Positions 12,001 to 24,000 of a stretch of DNA of 64,000 nucleotides are shown here, piece after piece (position 1 is the first letter of the stretch; every line of letters begins with the position of its first letter). The translations under genes were made by a program, and so were the position numbers. A model generated the notes under the pieces. That model did not search any database. It saw nothing but the letters and a program-made list of their open reading frames with translations, and had not been told where the DNA came from. This DNA comes from Acanthaster planci (Eukaryota; Echinodermata; Asteroidea; Valvatida; Acanthasteridae): NCBI RefSeq assembly GCF_001949145.1, contig NW_019091368.1:3505296-3569295 (forward strand), given 5' to 3'.

Positions 12001-15000
12001 TCTCCAGGGTGGCGATCTTCTCCTCCTGCAGAGCCAAGAGACAAGGAACTCATCGAACGAAGGGTCTTGAAATAACAGAATGCTAACACCTGGGGAATTC
12101 CGCACCTCAGTGATGTAATTACACAAGCAATAAACTACGGTAACCTTAGCACTGCCCAAGATTTTGTTAGAAAAACTCTTTGAGCTTTCTTGCCATGCTT
12201 GGGTTAGATGTGGCGCTCGGTGCTCTCCTTACTGTCAAGGTCAAAGCACTAAATTACATATTATCATATCCCCAAGGCACAAGTCCCATCTATATGTAGA
12301 TTGATCAGAATAATTGTGGGGTTCAACAAAGCAATTAACAAGTGCAGAGTTTGAATCTGCACCCGCCAAACACTGTATCACAACTCCGCATCAGTAACTG
12401 ATACAGGATTCTGCGGGGAGTTCAAGTCCAGTTGCAGTCAGTTATACCATACCAGGATTTATCAGCACACTTCTTCCTACAATGCAGAAAGTAACTTGCA
12501 CACGGTCGGCGCTGACAGTGTTTCAGCATGCATTGGACAGGTTTCCTTTTTACTTCCTCCACGCTTTTGTCAAGTATTCAAAGGAAAGTTAATGCTTTTC
12601 ATAATGAGATAGTTTTCACGACAGAGCAAGTGCACTTTTACTTTCAAGTTTATAAACTGTCTAATTCGCTCCTAAGCCTGTCGAGCCCAAGTAAGGAGGC
12701 AGTGGATCAGTCGAATGAAAACCATTCAAAAAATGCTTTGACGTATGTGTGCCGTGCATGTAACTCGACAGTGTGTTTGATCCGATGGTTGGTGCACACA
12801 TGTATATCATGACATTAATACATAATCATCAAATCAAGATGTACCTGCCATGAAGGAATGCACCGGGATATATACATGTACACGTGTAGCCTTAAAACTG
12901 CACAACGATGACACAGATTCATATTGAAGGTGAAAAAGCGGAAAAACATCAAAGACTGGACACAGTGGCTTACATATGTACAATGTACTGGATATATCCA
13001 GGTTTGGTGCCCAGGGTAGGCAGGAGAGGAGAGAAAGAGGGGGCGGGGACGGGGTGTATTAAAATGAGGGATGACATTACAAACTGGTAGCTAACATCAG
13101 CATGCATGGAAGGGACACATATGCTCTTCAGTGAGGTGGATCGATTTTTCCAGGTTTCCAAGGGTTTTAAGGAAGAAGTAGCCGTTTGACCTACAGAAGG
13201 AAGGTCCTTCCAATTTGTCATTTCTCATTTTTGGAGGGGTGGGGGGAATATATGTATGTTAAAATCTTCCCTTACCCAAACCCCTCTTTCCCAGTTTGAC
13301 AGAATTTGTATCATCATGTTAATACCCGAGCATGCCAAATTCAACAAGACTCTACGTGATTTACATAAACCTCAAAGCTTAGGGTTGACCTGTTTATCAA
13401 GATGGTTTCAACTGGGGCGGTGTACATGTACATGTATATGAACCCTAACCGGCTAGGCCCTTGCAGCTACATGTAATCTTTCAAAATCCTCCAACTACCC
13501 CCATCAGACAATTGGCTACAGCCTCAATCCTNNNNNNNNNNNNNNNNNNNNNNNNNNNNNNNNNNNNNNNNNNNNNNNNNNNNNNNNNNNNNNNNNNNNN
13601 NNNNNNNNNNNNNNNNNNNNNNNNNNNNNNNNNNNNNNNNNNNNNNNNNNNNNNNNNNNNNNNNNNNNNNNNNNNNNNNNNNNNNNNNNNNNNNNNNNNN
13701 NNNNNNNNNNNNNNNNNNNNNNNNNNNNNNNNNNNNNNNNNNNNNNNNNNNNNNNNNNNNNNNNNNNNNNNNNNNNNNNNNNNNNNNNNNNNNNNNNNNN
13801 NNNNNNNNNNNNNNNNNNNNNNNNNNNNNNNNNNNNNNNNNNNNNNNNNNNNNNNNNNNNNNNNNNNNNNNNNNNNNNNNNNNNNNNNNNNNNNNNNNNN
13901 NNNNNNNNNNNNNNNNNNNNNNNNNNNNNNNNNNNNNNNNNNNNNNNNNNNNNNNNNNNNNNNNNNNNNNNNNNNNNNNNNNNNNNNNNNNNNNNNNNNN
14001 NNNNNNNNNNNNNNNNNNNNNNNNNNNNNNNNNNNNNNNNTCAAAATCTCTGGCAATTCTTCTGATTATGTTGAGGCAGTGTGAATGGTATCCTGAAGCA
14101 GCATGGAAGATTTCACAAATTTATACATGGCCGAACATAAACACAACCTCTAACCCACAACATTGAGGCAATGCATCCTTCGCAATCAGCAACGTGATTT
14201 TGCCATGCAGCCTAAATCCTCCAGAACTGCCCTGGGGACTTTGAAGGATTGAGGATCATGGTTAGGGTTAAACTCAGAGTATGCAATGAATGTATGTACA
14301 TTGTATATATACACGTACATGTACTGCACGTACACCAGTATGTTTCAGCATTGAAGCTACATACTGTACAAAGTCCCAAACACCAGTCACAACCAGCAGG
14401 CACCCATCACCTCAATTCCTGCCCGTGTAGAATGGAGTGGTACCTTGGTTTTGGCAGTTTTGCAGAGAGATTTCACCAGGTTAATTTGCCTGGATTCATC
14501 CGACTGGAGCACGGTGTCCACCAGCTGCTGCTCAAACCAGCCAGCCTGGGCAGCCGACTGGCGAAGCTCCTGACGGTCATCCAGCCAGTGTCCAGTCAAC
14601 ACAGGGTGTACACCCAACAACACGGGCACGCACAGACACATTTGGACAGCATGCGACAGTTGCACAAATGCAGTTGGCAAGGTTTCGGTGTTAGTATGGC
14701 GGGTGTTAGATGTACGTATACAAAACAAACAAAACACAAAGTGCAAATAAAAGTTCACATTTTTGTACAAAACAATGGTACACGATTGTACGCTATAGCG
14801 TACCGAAGTGGGATATCATTTTGAACCAGGATGTTTAGTACTAATACACATGTTGGTTCATGTGCTAGTTCATGTGCTAGTTCTCATGCTAATGATTTTT
14901 ACACACATAATTGTGTGCGTGACATATTCTCTTCGGTACTCTCTACTGTATGTGTAAACTTTCAGCCATACAGCCCTAAATTTGCCAAAATCAAACACAC

Positions 15001-18000
15001 AACTCTGTTCTTTTGCTTTGTATGGGTAGTTGTTTTCTGTTTTTTTGTGGAGTGTGCAAGCTCAGCCACTAGTTCACAAGGAACTTGATAGCGAAATTGT
15101 TTATTCCAAGAATTTGAAATTGGCTCTAAGGCACAAGTATGGTATTTTAAGATGCAAGTACCCAGAAAGCTTCCTCAAAAGATTGTTTGAGAAGTTCGAC
15201 ATTGGTTTAGGAGTCCCTAAGAAAAATCCAATCATATTCCTTGAAAGTTTTCAGAAGAACACAGCACACGTGTCAGTGAAATGCTTCAACCGTTTCTTAA
15301 ACATGCACCTACATGTACGTATAAAATACTGAGTTGCGCAGTGTTAAGGTGTCAGGAAAGAGTATACTCGGTACATACATATTCTTCACTCCAAATACAT
15401 CAACCAATACTGTGCACTTGTTAAACCAGCATTAAAAAAAATCAGAGCCTGTATTAGTTCACACATGCAGGTCTTGTTTACTGAAAATAAACACCTGTGG
15501 GACTTACGTCAGCCAATCTGCTCCTCTCCCGGTCCCGCTGGTCCAGCATTGTCTCCAGCTGCAGGATGCGGGACTCCGCCTCCACGACCTTCGACCGCAG
15601 CCGGTCTGCCTCTTCCCGCTCGGCCTCGGCCAGGTGCTTGGCCGGTAACCCTTTGCTCTGAAGCATCTCTAGCAGCTTCTTGATGCTCTCGTCCCGGGCG
15701 GCCAGCGTCTGCTTCTGCGTCTCGCTGCGGATCTCCATCTCCTCCAGTGTCTTGCGCAGGAGGAACACCTCTTTGGCCAGCCGCTCCCGCTCCGCCCGCA
15801 GTGCCTCGGCCTCGTGGCGGGGGGCCAGGTGGGCGCCGGCGCTGGCCGCGTGGCTGGAGAGCGAGGCCTGCATCTGGGCGTTGAACTCCCGCTGGTGCTG
15901 GAGCTCATCCTGCATTTGCTTCAGGTCCTGACAGTAGTTCTTTGGGTTGGGAGGAAGGGAGAAGAGAAGAAAGTTATCAGTCTCGGGGGATCAACTTTCA
16001 TTCAGAAATATTGTCTCCATGAAGCACAAGGGGCAAAGGTTTCTAAAGAGTTCCTCTGCATCTACTCCAGGACCGGGCAAGAGTTCTTGGGGGAAGAGTT
16101 CTTGAATGGAAGAGTATGATCAGTCTTGGGAATCAACTTTTGCTCAGGAACACTGTCTGCCGGAAGCACTTTCCAAAGGGTGAAAGGTTTGTAAAAACAT
16201 TGCTAGAATTCTTCTTGCAAATGTTTCAGCCCCTGGCTGCAGTACTTATGGGGTGGGAGAAGGGAAATGGAACAATATTAGCAGTCACTGAGATCATCTT
16301 TCTTCAGGAAATTTGTCTGCAGGGAGCACTGTTCAGAGGAAAATGGTTTGCACTGACGATGCTGGCAGAGTTTTTCCTGCATTTGAAACAGATCTTGGCC
16401 TGAGTTCTTTGGAAAGTGGGAGCTTTGTTTTAGTCTGAATCAGCTTTATCCTGAAAGCCATATTCAAGAAGCATTGTTCAAAGGAGGCCAATGTTTGTTG
16501 AGACACATTGAAAAGGAATTAATCTAATGACCCCTGATATTGCTAAAAGGAAAAGTGTTAAGAACCACATGTTCGTGATTTCGTAGTACAGCATAACCAT
16601 CACGTGATGAACTTTTTTTGTACACTGAGTGACTGAGGAAGCAAATACAAGGTGACACTAATACATGTATGGACTTCAACGAAGTGTACCCATATGTGGA
16701 AGAACTACTGGTAGATGGGGGAGGGAAGTAAATAAACATGCAAACTGCCACATCTTCCTCCATGTTTTGTTCCATTTCTGTACATTCTCAGTCTTTTTTG
16801 TTCAATCTAGTGTTGTCATAATTTAGATACAGAAGTGCCTAAAACCAACAAAGTTTTCTCTGAACCTAAAAAGAACCATTACAGCGCTTATTTATGAGCA
16901 AAAAAATTCCTAGAACACTCTTATTCATTCATTCATTTCGGTTTTATTGTCACAATTATGAATATCTTATTGGTCTTTTTATATGATTGAAGTGAAATGA
17001 AACAAGAATAAATGTAAATGTATAATAAGATAACAGTACTGAGACGAGATTCGGTAACCAGGAGAACCCGGTACCCGTGGTCAAAGCTGGAATATTACAA
17101 TAATTGGCCCAGTAACAAAACACTGCATTGGATTGTTTTCAACCTCCATATCCCCTGCCACCTCAGACGATTTCAAACTGTCAACAGTCACCCGGGAAAA
17201 ATTGGGGCAGTTGGCCAAATTATAGAGAGAGCACACAGCTAGCAGACCGCAGACAAAATGGCACATATACCATGATTCACACCTCAACCTTGCGCTGTGG
17301 GCCCCTCCCTCCCCCCCCTTCACATCTCTTTCCATACCTAGCCCTATTTGTCGTCACAAAGGTTATTTTCAGAGAGAGAATTCTATCTGTGCACAGGCTA
17401 CACCACGTTGCAGGGGGGCCTCTCGTGAAGCAAGACCGGAGAAACCTGACACTTGTGAATATCAGCCGTTTCAATTCAGTGGGTATAGTTATTAGATCAA
17501 TAACGATGGCTTGCCCCAGGAATCATCCTGCAGGAATCAGAGGGCACAGGAGCTCTCCTCAACTTCTTCTGCCCTCTGCAAATATCCATCTAGGGGACAA
17601 AGACCTTTTTTTTTGGTGACTTAGGACAGTAAAGCTGAGGAAAGATCTGTCATAGGCAACAGCAAATTTACTACATATACCTTGCACTGGAATATAATAT
17701 ATTTTCTCCATACATGTATCAAAGAAGTCTACTGGTGCAGATGCAGTTACAAGTACATGTACACTGTACAAAGAAAAGTGCTACACAAGTCATCATTTTG
17801 TAAGATTTGAAGCTTTGCATGGTGGAGGAGACATGAGAAATGGGTTTGCGGGTACACCATGGAATCAATCTCTTTTGGGCAAGGTGTGGTTCTTAAAAGA
17901 ACCGGTGAGTGTTAACTCAACGTTTCGGCCAGTGTGCTCTGGCCGTCCTCAGGACTAGAACCACACCTCGTTCATCAAGTTGTGTTATTTTACTTCATAT

Positions 18001-21000
18001 TCACTTTCTCCCAACACATTACACTCACACCCTACACGAGCAAGTATATGTACCAGTATGTATGGGCATAGACGTTGGTTTCCTTCCTCCATGGTACAGA
18101 TCTATACATGTACATGTATGGTAACTTTAGTACTTGCAACTTACTGTCCAACAAAGTAAAGGCCTATATGTACATTCCGTACACAATGGATGTTTGCTCA
18201 TAAAAATACGACACATGTACACCTGTCCCTGTGCAGTGTACCGATATGTGATACAAGTACAGATAAAAGGTTTTGACAAAGCCTGTACTAGTACAGTAAA
18301 TGTACATATATTGCTATTTGCTCAGGTGCATTTACCGGTACATGTACGTGGTACAGGTGAATCTTGCATGCACTGTAGGTGTCTGCACGTACTGTCCGGA
18401 CTTGTACAATCACAATGCACGATGCAATGTACATGTATTCTGAGCATGTACATGTAAATACAAAAGAGGGAAAATCTTATACCCCTCCACATGTACATTC
18501 ATGACACGTACCAACATAACGTATGGGTACTTGAATGTTTCAATTAATTACCTAGAACTCCCGAGGCAATTTTGGCTTGGTGCATATCATGTGCATGTAC
18601 CTTCCGGAATATTCCACAAATCCTCTACCGGGCAACAAACTAATGGCACATTTCTTGTGTACACTCCAATTTGAAAGGGGTATTGAGACCCTTCAAACTA
18701 ACCAACCAATACACGTACCTTCCTTAATCTGACAAAATCCTCCAAACCTGGGCTAAATTTCAAAGACCTGCTTTTATAACAGTCAACAAAAAAGTCTTTC
18801 TTCCTATAGCAGAGAAATTTTCTAACCTTTTAAAATGCACTATTACATGGCGGTGCTTGACCTGGTTGTGCCTATAGTTGTAAGGGCGCATCAAGATTAA
18901 GCAAATTTTTCCTCAAAGGTAGGCACGCCTTTTGCGGTGCTAAAAACTTACTGTCTGCAAGAAATGCAAGGAGCCTCTAAATCCTGTAATGTAGCTAAGC
19001 AGCGCCGTGAAATTTGGTCCTGGTCCTGGTAGATTATCAAGGATCTTTGAGAGATTTGTCGCAGGTTTTCACATTTCTATGTCAAACCTTATAAAAACTT
19101 GACCACAAAAGTTGCATAACCGCATTTTCAAAGTGCGAGTTTTACAGTTTACTGCACACAATAGGCTCCAACTCCTTTCCTTGGGTTCAACCTGAGATGT
19201 TTATTGAGAAACAAATCAGTTCCCGTGCTTTTTTGGATGTGGCAAGTTCTCTTCCGGCACGAAAATGTCTTCTTTTCAAGACAGGGGACAAAAGCTACCT
19301 AACACTGAACATATGTACGAGTACGAGCACTGGCCGCTGATAATAACCTCCATCAATTCTGCTTCTCTTAGTCATTTCTTGCCAGGCGCACAGCGGCACG
19401 AGCTGATGTACATTTCATGTACTTTGATTTGTGTTTGTGCCAGAATGAATCAGCGGGAAAGTGCCTTTCAATTTGAACACATCAAGCTTCATCTGCGGTG
19501 AACTCGCTTGATGATGCCATTTTCCTGTCTGTATCCTCACACAGCGCCCGCAGCTTTGTCAAATAGTCTTTTTCCTTTACTTTGATTTACCTGTCAAGTG
19601 TTCGCTCGGGTGTTGAACCTGAATAGTTTGCACTGACGTCACACGTTTTCCGCAAGTTTTCCAATCTACCAGTTTCTGACTTCAGGCTGAGTTTACGAAA
19701 AAGACATTTTTGGCTATGCCCACACAACATCCATGACATGCATACATGTACACGCGTGCCTACTGGTACTTTAAGCATAGCCTGATACAAAAATGGATGA
19801 TAAGCGAGTGTGACAAATGTAACTTCGAGTGCCAATGATATACTTGAACATGGTGAGTATTTCTGCAAAGATTAAGGCTGCATCCGAATCTCTTGTCTAG
19901 AGCTAGGTCTAGGTCTTCGGTCCATTGGAATTGCGTGGAGACGCGCAGACAATAGACCTAGCCGTATCTCTGGAAGCCCATTTCGGACACGGCTTAAGGC
20001 TCTTTCCGAAATGCTTAACTGCAGCTGGCATTAACGCTGTAGGCATTTATGGAAACGTACCTCTGTCATCTCAATCCACTCCGAGCTGGAACAAAAGAGG
20101 GCATGTTTTGAAATGAAATTGGCAGTCCTTTGGTACGTACTCACCGCATAGGCGTGCAAGTTTATGCACATTTGACACAGAGCATGTTGAGCACGCGCAA
20201 CGAATTTAGTCTGGTATGTATGGTCTTCGCATGCACACTGAACGCGTGCAAGAACCCAGTTGGAAAACTTAGTATCATCTGTCTTGCTTTCGCCACTGAG
20301 GGTGCACTTCAGCTCCGGGCGGATAGGCTTATAATATGACTGCTCATTGTTGTCAAGTACATGTTAGTCACTTGGCTTGGAGCCAAAGCTTCTATACAGT
20401 GTAAGGCTAATGATATGATTTTCTACAGCATACAAATCCATGTACATTTGACATTCAATTGAAACAAGACAAATATCAAAATGTCTTTGGTCCCAATAAC
20501 ATCCATGTTTCAACACATGTGCTAGTACATCTGCCGGTATGTTCGTCATACTGCAGTGAATGGATTCAGATTTGTTATTGGTCGAAACTTGATCACGTGA
20601 TATGGCAAAAACATGCATGTGCTAGATCGCAAAAACATGAGCAATGTTTGCCGTGGTACTAGTACATGAATGAAGCACCCAACAGGTACATTACCTTGAT
20701 CTTTCCCAGGGTTAAAAGTGTTCTTTCTGCTGTGTGGTATTGGCGTGACAGAGGTCGCAATATGATATTCTTCATGACAGGTATCATGAACTTACGTGTG
20801 CATGCACAATTGGTGCAATAACCACACCTGTTACTGCACAAAAAATGTACATGGTCACGCTTTCTTTGCACATTATGCATAAATATTCACATGGTGTAAA
20901 CAGGTTTTGACATTTTGGTCTACAAGTCCAATTCTCTACAACTGGTGAGACTGATTTGTTCTTAACCTTCAAAGAGCAGAACAATCGTATTTCACACGCT

Positions 21001-24000
21001 TAGTGGAGTTAGGTTTTTCATGTTCATACATGTCCGGACATGCGCAAATTTTTTTTTTCACAATTTGCTGACTGTAGGTGTTAACAAATTCACACTTACT
21101 ATTTGAAATCATCTGACGTTTTGTGACATTTAGTCACGGTTCAAGTAACGTGATTTTTATGTCTTGATACCATCGGACAGGCGATACATGCACATCTATG
21201 CATCAAAACTGACAGTACTCTCTTCATATTTGAAAGCATTCTCTATGATAACACTATCGAATGGACAAATCATCTTCAGGCGTCTCACATTCTGTGGATG
21301 TGTGAAGCATTCATCTGGAAAATGTTACTGCAAATGGTTGCTGCATGTACATGTACATGTACCAAGAATGGCACCAAAAAATGTGAATGGTTGCTGAGCC
21401 AAAGAGAATGTCAGCCCTCTGTGTAGATAAAAATTACCAAGTACAATGCAATGCACAAAGTGATACATGTACATGTGCTAGTGTAATCCGCCCGACACAG
21501 CGCATACCTCATGTCTGTTTATTGATTTGGACTGTCAGTTCACCCCGTGCAGTCTTCACATCTTGTCTTTCAGTTGCACTGTGAGTGGCACGGTGAGTGC
21601 TTGGCTCGTGGGGGAGGAGGAGAGGGAGAGCGATGGGACATCTCAGCCCCTGTCTGCATCTTAGCATTTGCCGTGATGCGATCCCACATTAATTCATGAG
21701 ACTATGCACAAGTTCAAGACCCTCCTGTATGAACGCGCGTTGATCATTCACCGACGTTTTAACCCGGTGTCCCCCCCATTTGTTATTTGGTGCATTGTGC
21801 AGGTGTTGGACATGTTGTGGTTTCTCACACTGTGATAGGCAGGGACAATGAAATGAATGCCCTGTACTGGTACATTCAAGGTAAACATTGTTTGTGCACA
21901 GCAAACAAAGCAGGGTCGTGATTTCATTATTGCTGCACATGTATGGAGAAGCTGACAGAATATAAACACAACTGTCGGTAGGCCTATCATTACAGACTGC
22001 ATTCATGTACATGTACATACATGTATATACATGTACACCTGAGCTTTGAAGCTTTTCATGGTGAAGGTACATGTAGCATGTTAGTTGTGGTGCAAGGTGC
22101 ATGGTGCTACCACAAACATCTATAAATTACACGTACAATTGTTTTTAAACAGATTCCTTTTTGAACACAATGTCCACTAAGAATCGTAGAATGCCTGGCG
22201 ACACATGCTACAGCTGAACTCGCCATTTTCACTTAATGTGGCCCCACAGATAATGAAAATAATTAATTCATGACAGACTTGTAAACAGCTATCTGTGTGT
22301 GACCTAAACGACAGTTCAAGGGCAGACATGGCTACATCTACACAATGGGATGCGCACGCGACTGCCCATCGCCATGTGCACACAGTCAATATCCCAGCTG
22401 CCATCGCGCCTCGACGCCTACGTTATATTCCTTGACGCAATGCTAATCCGGCCAGATGGGGCCAATATCAAAGTGCCGTTTCCTGAATTACAAATTGAGT
22501 CGACTCAAGCCAGCTGGTGACGGTCCATTGGCTCTGCGTGTCCAAGATAACAAGATCCAGATTTTGACATTTAAACATTTCAATCCTGGATAAAGGTGGA
22601 TTGTACTGCCTAATGTACAACTATCCTCTCTTTACTAAATTGTCCAAAGCATGGACAACAGATGCCCACACAATCAGGGTTGCCCCCGAGAGAAATGTAT
22701 CTCTTTATACCTGGACAAAATTTGAAAAAGCTCGCAGTCCATTAACATGTCATTAGCTCCAGAAAAAGCAGAATGATTCTGACAAGATCCTAGAGGTGTT
22801 AGCTCGACGTGTTGGTTCGCAAGCTCAAAAGTAATTGGGTGTTGCACTGCCGAAGAATTGAGGGTCCCTTTAACAGTCGTCACCAAGCAAATGGGTCTAC
22901 GGTCGCCATCACATGATGCACTGACAGGACACATACTGCTAAATTCATCACAGGTCTATTGATTGTTCCACGACCAGACAATCGTCTGCTATTATTAGCC
23001 CTGTTTCCTGTTCTACACCTTGCTCCATCAATGAGTCTGCTGCCTCATTAGTACACATAATACGCCAGCAAGGTTAGGCAAGGTTATGAACCATCAAGCC
23101 TTTGAAGTGTTTTCGTCTCTCAGTTTTCGGATCCCAAAAACAGTGAAAATATCAGAAAATATTTTTGATGATTAAGAATTCTGAGTCACACTAATGGAAG
23201 TACATGTATCCCCACCCTCGGAGGGTTCTTAAAGATTGAGAAGCCAACTTATTTTTTATGGAACCTGATGGCCCAGAGAGCTTGAAGTCCAATGAAAGCA
23301 TCTCTGTTTCCTGCATGATCGCATTTTGTTAAAATTAACCCTAACCCCCTCAGGTGTAAGCAAAATCATGTTGAAATTGCAAGATTCAGGACTGTTCAGG
23401 TTAAGGATGTTTCGAAAATGTCTTTTTTTTTCTGTGGGGCTAAAACAATACTCACTTGAAAGCATTATGTTCTACCTTTTCCCTTATTTTGCTAACTACC
23501 TGCCGAGTGTAAATTTAAGGATAGTATTGAATTGAAAACTTGGGAATCAGGTTGCCCACAATAACCGAGTCTCTAACCCAAACTTCAAAGAAAACAGAAG
23601 AAAGCGTGTACCCACTAACTGTTTATCAAAATGTATTCACACTGCCAATTCTGTCTCACCAGGTCATTAGCATCCAGTCCAATAATTTAAGATAAACTGT
23701 CGGGTACAGGGGGTGAGGGTCCAGCCGATGTGTGGTTTAACAGTTAATTATACATGTGTATGTAGCTACCCAAGTGTGAAGCCTGTTGGTTCTAATGGAA
23801 TAGCCCAAGTTGACTTAAACAGCCTACCAATGAATTTGAGTTTCTGCCTGTGTTTCAGTGAGGCAGTAACATAAAGTCTTTCTTGCATGTATGCTAATTT
23901 AAATAAATGCATGGGCATCTCCAGGCCACTTTGGGCTGGCACTGAAACCCACAAAGTTACTGATGAACAAAACTGGGGGAAAAAAAACATGACTAGAACA

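Larger units (their letters stand above)
12026..15507. other. ERC intron containing the assembly gap
   Basis: This interval holds the N run 13532-14040, a copy of the AACCCTAAC-edged repeat (14213-14272), the unassigned candidate exon (14444-14569) and an inverted-repeat element (14800-14939). It should contain the missing ERC coding segment, so it is the least complete part of the ERC model. Confidence 0.7.

Noticed and set aside
13461-14084. Long open frames on both strands
   Set aside because: They are translations of N; the interval is the assembly gap at 13532-14040.
14249-14824. 191-codon plus-strand open frame
   Set aside because: It has low-complexity repeat-derived ends, no family resemblance, and runs opposite the candidate ERC exon.
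23335-23404. Interstitial telomere repeat
   Set aside because: The TTAACCCTAAC ends are single motifs of a 70-bp repeat and not arrays of TTAGGG.
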